Shown here piece after piece: positions 1-10,674 of a DNA stretch of 64,000 bases. Every line of letters starts with the position of its first letter. Within the stretch, counting starts at the first letter, position 1. The translations under genes were made by a program, and so were the position numbers. The stretch comes from Larix kaempferi. Taxonomy: Eukaryota > Streptophyta > Pinopsida > Pinales > Pinaceae. The stretch is from positions 5,580,001 through 5,644,000 of the forward strand of contig BSBM01000252.1 in NCBI GenBank assembly GCA_027924585.1, given 5' to 3'. The notes beneath the pieces were generated by a model that ran no database searches, was not told where the DNA came from, and saw only the letters and a program-made list of their open reading frames with translations.

Positions 1-824
1 AAATTTCACATCTTGGTTTGCACAGATTACATGACCAAATGGGTGGAAGCTGTAGCCTTGGTTAGAGCCAATGATCAGGCTGTAATTGATTTCCTATATG
101 AAGAAATTTTAACTCGGTTTGGAGTACCTAAGGAAATCATTATAGATGGTGTACCATAGTTTGTGTCTCACAAATTGGAAGCTCTATTATAGAAGTTTCA
201 CATTCAACATAAAATAACCTCACCATATCATCCACATTGGAAAGCAAAAATAAGGTTATTGAGGCTATTTTAACAAAAATAGTGAAAAGCCACCGTAAAG
301 ATTGGGCTGACAGACTTCCAGAAACACTATGGGCTTATTGCACCACATGGCGCAATACTACTGGTTTTTCCCCATATGAATTGGTGTATGACAAAAATGT
401 TGTCTTCTCGATTGAATTTGAAATCAGAACTTTGAAGATGGCCATGGAAGCAAACCTTGATTTAACTGAAGCTCATAGGAACTGTTTGAATCAGCTTAAT
501 GAGTTGGATGAGAAACGCACAGTTGCAGTTCATCATATAGCCTTGATCCAACAGCAGCGCTCCAAGTGGAACTACAAATTTATAAAGAAGAAAGCCTTCT
601 GTGAGAGAGACTGGGTTCTGTTGTATGATTCACGGTTTAAAGGGGATTTCAAAGGAAAACTATGTACAAGATGGCTGGGACCCTACCAGATAGACAAAGT
701 GTTTGATAATGGAACAGTTCGGTTGATCAACATTGATGAAAAAAGCCACCATTATTTTCCAATGGTCATCGGCTGCGACTGTATCATAAACCAGTTTCAA
801 GGGATGCATTTCTTTCACATATAG
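1..824 (+). pseudogene. Integrase, catalytic core and C-terminus (element A1, Athila-type Ty3/gypsy)
   Basis: The DDE integrase inserts retrotransposon cDNA into the genome. The window opens inside the core: CTDYMTKWVEA is readable from base 1, then FGVPKEIIIDG, SPYHPH, and after about base 235 NKVIEAILTKIV, WAYCTTWRNTTGFSPYELVY and a basic C-terminal domain with RWLGPYQIDKVFDNGTV. The core acidic segment around 145-160 is damaged: a TAG at 157-159 stands where DQGSQF-type motifs have Q. A second TAG follows near 190, and the frame shifts near 232-237, where the active-site Glu segment (normally GQVES) is garbled. The C-terminal half (237-824) is one open frame. It closely matches the integrase of A2 at 28333-29623, which supports the Athila assignment. 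It is non-functional; the upstream pol lies outside the window. Confidence 0.9.
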
Positions 825-2415
825 CAGCTGATCCAAGTTACCAATTGATTCAGGAGCAAGGACTTTTCCCTGTCCCTGATAATTTAAAAAAAAACTATTG
901 CAATTCTACATAAATTTTTCAATATATAAATAAATCATTTTTCTTTTCTTTTATTTTATTTTATTTTTCAGTTTTGATGGGTTTTTGTTTTTTTTAAGAA
1001 CTCTGAATAGGTTTTTGCGTGAAAGATCACATGAATGGAGACAGTCGCAACTCGGGCCAAGCGACTGTTGGATTCTGGTTGATCCTCCTGTCTGTGAATA
1101 ATTCCTTAGAAGAAAATAATGTTTCAACAATAGTTACTCAGTAAAATATGGCTCATTTCACTTTTTCTCGCAGCCGCAAAACTGCTAAAATCCCGCCCAA
1201 GTCTCTACTTTTGTAGCTGCAACACTGCTCCATATGGCCTATCTTTTTTTCCTACAGCTGCAACACTGCTAAAATCTCACCCAAATCTCTATTTTTGCAG
1301 CTGCAACACTGCTCCATATGGCCTATCTTTTTTTTCCTGTAGCTGCAACACGGTTAAATCCCGCCCAAGTCTCTTTTCCCACGTAGCTGTGACTCCGCCA
1401 AAGTTTCCTATCCTTCCTATTTTGTGCAGCTGCAACACCGCTAACTATGGATTATCTCACTTTATCACAGCTGCAACATCGCAAAAATTGCCCATTTTCC
1501 CTATCTTTAGTAGCTGCGACACCACCAAGTTTCCTATCCTTCCTATTCTGCACAGCTGCAACACCGTTAAAATTGCCCATTTTTCCTATTTTTGGCAACT
1601 GTGACACCGCCAATTTGCCTATTTTTCCTATTTTTTTATACACCTAAATTTTCCCATTTTCCTATTCTGCGTAGATGCACCGCTAAAAGTGCCTATTTTT
1701 CCTATTTTGAGCAGCTACAACACCTAAATTTGTCCATTTCCCCTCTTTTTAGCAATTGCGACACCACTAAAGTTGTCTATTTTTCCTACTTTTGGCCACT
1801 GTGACTCTGCTAATTCCTCATTGACACCTCATTCTATCTCTGCTCATCGGTATTAGTGTCCTCCATCCTCCACAATGAACATTAAAAGCTTACTTTTCTG
1901 CCACATATTTTTATAATCTGTGCCAACGTGGATGTACTTTATTTGCCACTCGGAAACAGCCAGCTCGTGGGCGCATGTGCAAATTGATGATCTTATCAGC
2001 GATGTGACCATGGAAAGGTGCCACCTTGCAACACGACGGTTTGGCATTACATTTAAAGGTATGACGTCTTAATCATAAACATAATTAGGCATGACTAAAT
2101 GCAGTAATCAATAATGAGTATATTTTGCTGTTAGTCCATGTCAGTTATCATTAGCTAATGCATTGAGACGAAAACTACGTCTGATTCATCCTTCGCTTTC
2201 AGTTTTGACCGCCATTTGACCTTCCCCGTGCGACAACCTGTCACCACTTTTATACCAAAAATGGCCGTGCCAATTCCCAAAAATAACTATGCCACCTTTC
2301 CCAAAATACCCAAACCATCATTTGGCTATCCATCGCTCGTTCTACATGCATTTGCTCGACGTCTGAGACTGTAACTCAGTTCACTAGTAGCAAAATTTAC
2401 AGACTGCTTCACAAT
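825..2415 (+). other. Non-coding spacer between integrase and aORF1 (element A1)
   Basis: No gene is seen. In Athila-type elements this interval separates pol from the env-position ORF. It starts AT-rich, holds an 8-bp-stem hairpin at 1041-1068 (ACAGTCGC / GCGACTGT, 12-base loop), then the 42-bp minisatellite at about 1165-1815, then about 600 bases of unremarkable sequence. Short open frames across 1389-1804 are by-products of the repeat. Confidence 0.7.
1165..1815 (+). repeat. 42-bp minisatellite, about 15-16 units
   Basis: Units begin with AGCTGCAACACCGCT or a close variant, followed by a pyrimidine-rich tail (TTTCCTATTTT type). Unit starts can be read at about 1215, 1255, 1299, 1341, 1385, 1428, 1469, 1512, 1554 and 1597, and less clearly to 1797. 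Spacing is 40-44 bases. In the first third, units ending CCATATGGCCTATC alternate with units ending AAATCCCGCCCAAGTC, suggesting an older two-unit period. The spacer of A2 lacks this array, so it expanded in A1 or was lost from A2. Confidence 0.85.
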
Positions 2416-4339
2416 ATGAGCATCCTGGTATGACACGATCCTATCAACATAGAGCCTCTTCATGCAAACATAGAGGTTTTTACCATGTTCCTTGAGGCTG
2501 GTTGGATTGCTTATTTCTAGCGTTTGAATAGTTTTCATGTGGAAACTGCACTTGAGTTCGCTCAAAATCTAACCAGCACTCATTCATAGGTTCGAGGTAT
2601 TAGAATAGAGTTTTCAGAAGAAATAATGACGGAGGTAACAGGATTGCCCAGAACTAGGATGCAATGGTTTAGTCGGAAGTGCCATAATCCAACTGCAGCA
2701 GAACAATTTTTGGAAGCCAGAGAAGTTGTTTGGTCGCATGGTCGAGGCATAGCATTGGAATCCTTGCCAAATCCTTGGAACCAGGTGGCAACCTTCGTCA
2801 AGAAATACATTTCCTGTGAAGGTAGGTACAAAGTGGTTTATATATATGAATTCTTTCTCCTTTCACATTTACGCCATCGCAGATTGTTAAACATGTCTTT
2901 TTATCTTTTACAATCTCTGCAAACTATGGCTTGGTATGTCAAGGGTGCTCGACATCCCTTATCTTCCCTCTCAAACCATGGGTTGATTAAACTCTTAGTC
3001 TTAAGGGCCCTTGTGCACCAGAATTTGACATGGGAAGAATTTGTTGCTCGGTCAAGGGTACCCCGATCACCTGTCGTGGCAATAGGAGGTGTTGAGATGG
3101 TAAAGGAGGACCAGAGTTCCTCCAATTTAGCTAGGGGGAGGGATGGAGCATTGAAAGACCGGGTGGAAAAGGTAAACATGAAGGAACCTGCGACAACAGC
3201 AAACCCTGTTGCAGAAAGGGATATGATGGAACCAGTGGCGAATGAGGCAGTGATATTGGAGGCTGCAACAGCAGCAAACCCTATAGAGATAGAAATTGCA
3301 ATTAGGGTGGCAGCTGAAGTAGTGGAGATGGCATCATTTGCAGCTGCAGCAGAGGAAGCTGAAACTAGAGCAGTTGTTGAAGCTGCGACAGTGGAAGCTA
3401 CAGCTGCGGAAGTTGCAATGCAAGAGGAAGAACACCAGTCAGAGGCAGTAGAAGGAGTAAATATGGAGGTGTTGGATGTCGAATCCTCCCCTAAAAGAAG
3501 GGGAACCATCATTGAGGAAGAGGAATTTGTACCTCTTTCTGAAAATTTAGAAACCCTTGTGTCATAGAAAAGAAGAAGGTCAGGAATAAGGGTCAGACAT
3601 CTACCTCAGCAAAGAAGCGAAGACCCAGAGCTATTACAGCAGCAGCAGTAGTATGCAGTGAAGGCCATCCATCGGGAGTTGTGAATAAAAGAAGGACTCG
3701 ATCTGTTGTAGTAGCAGAAACAACATGTCCAATTGGGGAAAATAGTGAAATTCCCACAGCAGAAGCAACATGTGCAACCGGGGTAGGCATAGAAATTCCT
3801 ATTTTAAACCCCAAATCACCTGTTGCTACACAAGAACCTACTATGGATGAACCCCAAATTGAAAACCTTCTTTTTGAAAATGAATTGCTAAAAGAGGAGG
3901 TGCAATTGCTTCGGAATGAATTGGAGAAATGGAAGGAAGCAACCAGAAATCGGGCAAAGAAGGGTTTGAATACATTAGTGGAGGCTGTAGATCTATTAGA
4001 AAATTCATCTCCTATTTTAGGAAATGAAGAACAAAGAGAAATGGTATTCCCAGAATGTGGAGACATATTTAAATCTGCAGGGCACAGAGTCATAGTGTTG
4101 GGTTTGGTAGCACAAGATCCTATAAAATCAAAGCAAGAAGGAGAAAGTGTACTTGTAGTGGAGCTGATGAAGGAGAATGAGCCATAAATTGACATAATCC
4201 CTAATCTTGATTTAGGAGAAGATGAAGCAATGCAATCCCAGCCATCAGGGAATATTGAACTATTCCAGGACCAGTCTCATCTTTCAAAAGACATCGAGGT
4301 AATTCAAGAACAACCTCAACAATCTGAAGAAATTGAAAA

Positions 4340-4610
4340 AATTGGGTGTTGTTACACAAGAACCAGCATCCTTGAAAATATTTAGTGAAGTTGCAACCCA
4401 GACAACAATTGTTGATATTGAGGTACAAGAGGAAGACGTTGTTACACAAGAACTAGTGTCTTTACAAATATTTTCTGAAATTGCAACTCAGACTGAGGTT
4501 GTTGAGATTGAATTGAAAAGAAAGGATGTTGTCACACAAGAACGAGCATTCCTAAAGGTATTTGTTGAGACTGCAACTCAGATAGAGGAAGCTGGAACAT
4601 CTGGTGACAA
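4340..4610 (+). repeat. Three-fold in-protein repeat in aORF1
   Basis: Three consecutive copies, each about 84-90 bases, are in the reading frame at 4333-4719. Each begins VVTQE and continues with variants of SLKIFSEVATQTEVVEIE. The acidic/hydrophobic spacing looks like a linker or a binding repeat. No counterpart is seen in aORF2 or aORF3. Confidence 0.75.
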
Positions 4611-5796
4611 GGTAAGAATGCAATTTTCTCAAGAAATCATTGATTTAGATTCCGATGATGAGAAAGATGTGGAGAATAGAAGGATTCAACAGTTGGAGAA
4701 AAAGCTTTCTTTGTTATAGCTGGAGTTAGCTAAATGGAAAATGTATATTGATTAGTGTCGAGAAGGGATGGTCCCTCTCTCTGAACATAGAAAGAATATC
4801 AAATAATTGAGGGAGAAGTGGGAAGAGGACTCAACTCTTCAGAGATCTCAAATGGAAGATTTGCAAAAAGAATTGGAGGAGTTGAAGGAATTCAAATAAA
4901 AGACCAAATGTATGCCCTCTCTCGGGAGCTGCTGAGTTCAAGAGCCCCATCTCCTTCCTACCTGGTATTCCTGTATGAACAAATGACCATGTTCAAATTA
5001 AAATCTTTATAGGAGGGTAGACCTTATCAATTGCTGATCCCTTCCCAATTTGTAGAGACCTTTTTGTCAAGCAGTTTTCTTGAGTAGCACCTGTTGTGTG
5101 AATTATATTTGCACGATATGGCATGTCTTGGTGAATATCACTCTAGTCCCATTCCCTATGCAGGGGATGTTCAGTTGAGAGCATTTTCCTCTTTTGTTAA
5201 TAATCACATGTAGTGGAAATATGCTTTCCAGACAATCTCTAGGAATGAGGCCAACGCCAATCTATGGATTAGGAGTGAACCCCGATCTCCTCATGTTCTT
5301 CTTATAAACCGTGGAAGGTGTTTCTTATCTCCTTCGAAGACTCAGCATTTGAAGAAGATGCAAGAGAAAGTTATCTCTACTTATGTTGACCTTATTTCCA
5401 AACATCAGCATCTTACTTTAGAAGATAGCAAGCACAGGTGGCAGACTTCCTCTCCAGCTTTGAAGAAAAGGGACCCATACCGCCTTAAGAATTTTAAACA
5501 AGTTCTTCCTAGGGTAGTAGGGTATGTCAATTGCATGAAAACATGTGGGTTACACTGTCTGGGACTCAAGTTCAAATTTCCACTCATATGGTGGCCAAGA
5601 GGGAAGTACATGGACAATTATACACTGACCAAGGCAGAAGAGAAGCAGTTCTAGGAATATTGGGTTGCTTGCAATGGGTTTCTAGAGGTAGGAAAGGAAC
5701 CTGACATTTCTTTCAATGTTTCCTCTTGACATGAGCTAGGACCAAAGTCAAACTTAGATTAGTTGGCTAATGCATGAGGACTTGAAATTGGATAGC

Positions 5797-5806
5797 TGGG
5801 GGGAGA
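5797..5806 (+). promoter_or_regulatory. Polypurine tract of element A1
   Basis: A GGGGGGAGA run lies immediately upstream of the TGTTGGG LTR start. This is the standard plus-strand priming site of LTR retrotransposons. The same purine tract plus TGTTGGG recurs on the minus strand at 63662-63672. Confidence 0.85.
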
Positions 5807-6384
5807 TGTTGGGCCCCAAAATAGCCTCTTTTTTCCTACACCTATCTACACCTTTTTCCTTGTTTTGCCTCACTATTCCTTGACCTAAGCAGATATTTTC
5901 CCAAGCAAAGCATGGATTGCAACAAGTATAATCTATTATTGTTTTATTCCATTAATGCCTGATTTGTTTATGGTTTTGTACTCTATCTTTTAAGGTTGTG
6001 CTAATATTGACTGATTTGATAAAGATATCCCAGAATCCTTTACAAGACCACAGGTGTAGTAGCTCATTAACCTTTGGAGAGGAGGCATACGTGACACCAG
6101 CTATCCCTTCTTGAGTTCAGTTCCACAATTCGCTGCAACAGTTCAAGCATTCCTCCACATGGCCAGTTGCGACTGAGTCACAACAGAGCATCCGAGTACC
6201 ATCCAGTCCAATTAGCTCGAACCTATTCTGGGCTGCGATAGCATGCAACAGCTCAGACCCGAATGCAACGATTTCATTCAAAATCACTTATGGATGTAAC
6301 AGTTCCATTGTAAATCGGCAGCTTGAAGATCATAGATCTTCATGGCTGCCCGATATTTTGTGAAACGAATTCATGTCACCAGGG

Positions 6385-6390
6385 TATAAA
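6385..6390 (+). promoter_or_regulatory. Putative TATA box of the A1/A2 LTR
   Basis: TATAAA lies 578 bases into the LTR, in a CCAGGGTATAAATG context, a usual place for the end of U3. The A2 3' LTR has TATAAAA about 660 bases from its own start. Assigned by position and motif only. Confidence 0.5.
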
Positions 6391-8149
6391 TGTAAAGAGG
6401 CGTTCTGATCCTCGGGTTGGATAATTTGTAATTGTATAAGCTGAAACAGAGAGTTGGGACTGTGATTCATTATTTCTAATACAAGGAGCAGAGTTTCTTA
6501 TATCTTGGTGTTTAATTTTTGTTAGTCTTCGGCATCTCTATTAGAAGGCTAGGGCCCGCCTTCTCACAGAGATAGCCGATTTAAGTAGGTAGTTTAATTT
6601 CATTTTTGTTGTGTGGTGTGGAATTGCATTAGGTGTGTTACTGTGAGCTACAACAATGAAATGATAATTGCATTCTTCTTTGGTATTTTATGATTGCATC
6701 CTGAATAGCTGCAACTATGTGGTGTGATAGTCGACTGTGTAGGTTAGTTTATTTGATGCATGGTGTGTTAGATCATTTGTTACAACCAAGCTTAGCTATG
6801 ATTCCTTTCAGTCATTTATTCTTTCGAGGATTTCCAATATTAATCAAATTAGAGTTCAAGCTTACTTCTAGTTTCTGGTTGTTGTTTTATCTTTCTTGAA
6901 TTCATTAGATTATAAAGATTATGATTGAGTTATAGTAGTTGCTAGATGAATTAGACCAGTAGAGATTGAATACTATAGTTTGATAAATATAGGATTCAAC
7001 TTCTTGGAAAAGCAAATCTAGTTCATTTCATTCTTAGATCAATAACTGCTGGATTGATATTTGTAGAGAGATAATTTTATTTTTAATTTCCAGATGGATA
7101 AGTTAGATTATTTTTAGCTATGAGATGATTTTGGCTGGGAAGATAACTAGGAACATTTAGCTCCATTCATTTAATCAGCTACTTGAATGTTTATGCATAG
7201 ACTGTGCTTATTGCCATTGAAATAAAAGACTTCCCTGGTTTGACAATTCATATTGAGCATCTTGTGTGTTAGTTGTAATTAATTGGCATATAGGGTGACC
7301 AACAAGTTCTAGTAGAGATAGCATAGGAGCACTTTGTTTTCTGCTGTAGGTTTTGTTCACAAGTTAAAGATTGTTTCCAAGTCATTGAATTCTTGCTTTG
7401 CACTTATGTCTGCTTGAACTCCAAGTTTAGTTTTCTTTTTGGTAATTGATGTTTCATGAACTAGTTTGAAGTATTGATAGGATATAATTTGATGTTGATA
7501 GGCATTTTCATGAGTTAGACAAGCATTTTATATTTTAATTCCGATGTAGTCATTAGAGGTTAGATAACCTAGAATTTGTGTTTTTCAGTAAGAACTAGAT
7601 TGTTAAAGTAGTATTTCATTCCAAGTATTGTGGCTAGTTTTAAAATGTCATTTGCTTATGGATGAGTAATAGGTTACAATGTTCAAGTTTTCTTGTAATT
7701 GGTCTATCTTCAGTTTTCATATTTTTGTAAAAGTTAAATTAGACTTATTTTCATTTTGCATCTCCTTAGCTTTTGTGAGTCACTTAGATACAGTTCTTCA
7801 AGAAGATTGGAATTAGGTAGGTTTGCTTATGAACATTTATGGTTGTTAATGCACACTTGAACTATAGACTAGTATCTTAAATTACTTTTGTGAATTCATA
7901 GTTGATAGTTGAATTACATTTCATAGATTGTTTAGCCGGTTTGCTTTCTCAAGGTAGTATAGTTTCTTGTCTTTTACAGTTAGCTTGTAAATTGATCAAG
8001 TCTTGTTTCCTAAGACTAGTGTTTTCTTTATATCTTTCAATTTCAATTCTTGTCCATAGAGTAGAATAGTATAGATTGATACTATTCTAGTCTGTTTGTT
8101 AGGTTAGGTCTAATCAGTTTAATAGTTTATATTTTTATGTTTGACTCAG

Positions 8150-8272
8150 TTTTTCATTTTGAAATCTATTTCTTTATCAACTCGGTTTTTCATTTTGAAA
8201 TCTATTTCTTTATCAACTCGGTTTTTCATTTTGAAATCTATTTCTTTATCAATTCAGTTTTTCATTTTGAAA
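8150..8272 (+). repeat. 36-bp tandem repeat in LTR, four starts
   Basis: TTTTTCATTTTGAAA recurs at 8150, 8186, 8222 and 8258, exactly 36 bases apart, with nearly identical intervening sequence. The matching region of the A2 3' LTR (near 36435) has a single copy, so the array expanded after the two LTR halves diverged. Confidence 0.85.
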
Positions 8273-8437
8273 GATATTTAAATCTTTTCATTATTAAACA
8301 TTTCTAAGGTCTGTCGAGTCAATATCTTAGTTGCCCTTCTACCTCATCATATATTTTGTGACAACTCGAAGTGTACAAACCCTGGTTGATAATTAATATT
8401 TGGAGATTTAATAAGACATAAATAACACCAAACATTT

Positions 8438-8455
8438 TGGCGCCACTGGCGGGGA
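8438..8455 (+). promoter_or_regulatory. Primer-binding site of element A2
   Basis: TGGCGCCACTGGCGGGGA starts four bases after the LTR end. It resembles the TGGCGCCGTTGCCGGGGA site common in Athila/Tat elements, which pairs with a tRNA 3' end (commonly quoted as tRNA-Asp for Athila). Two or three positions differ, by decay or a variant tRNA. Confidence 0.75.
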
Positions 8456-8651
8456 GTTGTAGAAGGTAGAATTTTCCTTCTAAAACTTAGTGATAGGTAG
8501 AATTTTCTTTTTGAAACTTAGTGATAGGATGGTAGCGGGTGAGGGGTAAGACAAGAGGTAAGAACCTACGCATTTGTTATAACATGCATCCCCAAAACCC
8601 AACAGTAGTAGTATTGCAATTAGGTTTTTCTTCAGTTTTAGTCTTGCTCTC

Positions 8652-10215
8652 ATGAATAGATCTAGAGACTCAAAAGGTAGATATCTTAAAACTAGCCTTC
8701 AAAACACTACTAAAATCCCTACTAACCTTTACGGGGGACGTGCCACCCCAACTACTAACTCAATAGAAAGGTATCGGAAAACACATAATGGAGATAGTCC
8801 TACTTGGAAATCAAAAGAAATAATTTCTGGAGATCATTCAGGGGGAACCATAGGGACATCGGAGAAGTCAGTCCAAAAAGAAACACTACTAGGAGAACAT
8901 CAGTCTCACATTGAAACTAAAATTAGGCAAGAAGAAGCTCAAAAAGATAAACCATCGGAACCTCTCAACCCTCCATTAGTTTCAAAACCCCAAGACACAA
9001 CCTTCTCATTAGTAGGTGGTCTGAATTTTGTAGATTTTGTTGATCCTGCACAGGTAGACACTCGTTTTGATCGAAACATCAACATAGTTGTTTCACAGAT
9101 CGAAACATCAACTATAGGGCCTACAATCCATGTAAAATTGGACTCTCACGTAGTTGATAACTCTTCTCATCGAAGGAATACTCTCCCTGAAACAGAATGT
9201 TGGGACATCCCATATTCACCAAGAAAGGAACCACCTAGGTTTTCTCTCTTTGGAAATCAAGTCTACATGGAGAATGAGGACAATGATGAAGTGAGACACA
9301 ATGAAGAAGAGGGACAAATTCGAACTGAGGGTACTTTTGGATTTCCTATTTTAGATACTACATAGGATGTGACCATGAAAAAAATCCCTCCCTCCTCACT
9401 ACCTACCTTCTATGGAAAGAGTCGTGAGGATCTAGATACATTTTTATTTGAATTCGACATTTTGTGTAGAAGTTATAATTACCTACAATATGGCCAAAAG
9501 TTAAAACTTTTCCGTACCAGACTGAAAGATTTTGCTCTTATATGGTTTATGGGGTTAGGAGAATCCAACATTAGAACTTGGGAAGATATGAAAAATGCAT
9601 TCCTATAGAAATATAAAGATTATTGTAAACCTAAGGACTCTCGAAATGACATTTTTAAAATACAACAACTTGAGGATGAGAGCCTAGAATACTATCTTGA
9701 AATATTCAACTATGTATTACATAAATCAAAATATAGTGACCTTCGAGAAGATGCAGTAAGGACTCTCTTCCTTAAGGGAAATTCAGAAGACTTTTTAGAA
9801 AATATTAACCTCATGGCAGCTGGAGATATCTCTCATAAGACTTTCATACAAATCTGTGAGATGTGTAGGAATTACTCTAGAAGTAGAGGGAAAAGTGGGA
9901 TGCACTTTCGGGAATCTTACAATAGAAACCTTAAAGGAAATACCTCTAGTCCTGGTGGGGTTACAATGGTATAATTTGGGAAACCTATTGGAGAACTTCA
10001 AATTAGATATTTTAGGAGCCATGGGTTCTCAGTTAGATGCATTACAAGCTAAGAAGACACAAGAGGAAGAGCGTGTAGCAATGAGTATTTTCTGTCCTAG
10101 GTGCAGGACTAAACATCCGCAATAGGAATGCCCATTAAATAATGTTTTAGTATGTCACCTTTGTACAAAAGATCATCCACTTAAACGTTGTCCATCATTT
10201 CCTGGGTTACAAGCC
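8652..10215 (+). pseudogene. gag: gag of element A2 (capsid plus zinc knuckles)
   Basis: Gag forms the virus-like particle and binds element RNA. The chosen Met at 8652 opens a polar N-terminal region (MNRSRDSKGRYLKTS...). After TAG 9363-9365 the capsid domain follows in the same frame: LPTFYGKSREDLDTFLFEF, LRTRLKDFALIWFMGL-type residues and WEDMKNAFL. After TAG 9606-9608 comes KYKDYCKPKDSRNDIFKIQQ with a frame change near 9890-9970. Two CX2CX3HX4C zinc knuckles sit at about 10099-10135 and 10153-10190 (CHLCTKDHPLKRC). All three in-frame TAGs (9363, 9606, 10123) are explained by CAG decay. No full-length product is possible. Confidence 0.88.
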
Positions 10216-10674
10216 ATACATAAGAGCGGGAATTTTGGTGAAACATCTAGGAGGCCTTGGAAACTGAGAGACCAACCATCATATTAGGATCCATCATTAC
10301 AATTTTTGCCCTATTATCATCCTTACCAGCCACCTCAATAATGGAACACCTCGAATTGGAAAAATTGGCCACCTCATTATCCTCCTCAGAATGCTCAACA
10401 TCAGCAATGGTTACATGGATGGAGATGAAAAGCTTATGCTATGTCACAACCTCCTCCTATGCCTAATTATCCTTACCCACCTAACATCCAGCAACTCTTG
10501 CCTGGGTTTATGCCTCCTTCACCACCCCCTATTACACATCAACCCCACCATTTCCAGAATATGAATCCTCCAAGACCCACACTACCGATACCAAACCCTA
10601 AAAATAAACCAAATCAAGATCTTAACAACATTGGGTTGCAACCTATTCCATCTTATGTCATTTAGGCCACACCA
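10216..10674 (+). pseudogene. Gag-protease linker of element A2, proline/asparagine-rich
   Basis: The stretch has no catalytic motif. One frame (10441-10665) reads a Pro-rich linker, PNYPYPPNIQQLLPGF, ending at a TAG at 10663-10665. Such P/Q/N-rich linkers commonly lie between the zinc knuckles and protease of Athila-type Gag-Pol. The frame differs from gag, so at least one indel lies in between. Confidence 0.6.

Larger units (their letters stand above)
2416..5806 (+). pseudogene. aORF1: env-position extra ORF of element A1
   Basis: Large sense ORF between integrase and the polypurine tract, the place of the env-like gene in Athila-type elements. I see no signal peptide or membrane span, so I do not call it env. 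From the first Met (2416) the frame reads, through TGA and TAG stops, FTMFLEAGWIAYF, ETALEFAQNL, FSEEIMTEVTGLP, then an open stretch 2626-3567 with YISCEGRYK, FFLLSHLRHRRLLN, NHGLIKLLVLRAL and TWEEFV. An Ala/Glu-rich middle follows, then a coiled coil near 3850-3960 (LLKEEVQLLRNELEKW), a three-fold 28-30-residue repeat (4340-4610), a second coiled coil, and a C-terminal domain with PYAGDVQLRAF (about 5150-5190). The frame runs into the polypurine tract as LGGDVG. Several frameshifts and stops make it a pseudogene. N-terminal and C-terminal parts match aORF2 and aORF3. Resembles the uncharacterised 'plant transposon protein' ORFs; function unknown. Confidence 0.7.
5807..8434 (+). mobile_element. 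LTR shared by elements A1 and A2 (2.63 kb)
   Basis: Starts TGTTGGG right after the polypurine tract and ends ACCAAACA right before a primer-binding site. It therefore serves as 3' LTR of A1 and 5' LTR of A2. From about 7313 to the end it closely matches 35582-36611 of the A2 3' LTR, whereas 5807-7310 does not resemble 33888-35580. The break in similarity suggests an LTR-LTR recombinant. It holds a TATAAA and a 36-bp tandem repeat. No coding sequence: the 61-residue frame at 6717 is chance. Confidence 0.85.

Noticed and set aside
1389-1804. Overlapping short ORFs on both strands
   Set aside because: They are frames through the 42-bp minisatellite and have the repeat's periodic composition.
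2821-2925. Possible intron in aORF1 (GTAGGTAC donor) and at the same place in aORF2 (32852-32947, GTAAGTTT donor)
   Set aside because: The translated stretch is conserved between the two copies (YFHLRLL.HF, LN.PF) and reads on into the next conserved block, so it is coding; the donor-like words are coincidental.
2901-4195. Minus-strand ORFs of about 200 residues opposite aORF1
   Set aside because: Mirror frames of Ala/Glu-rich coding on the plus strand; no family features of their own.
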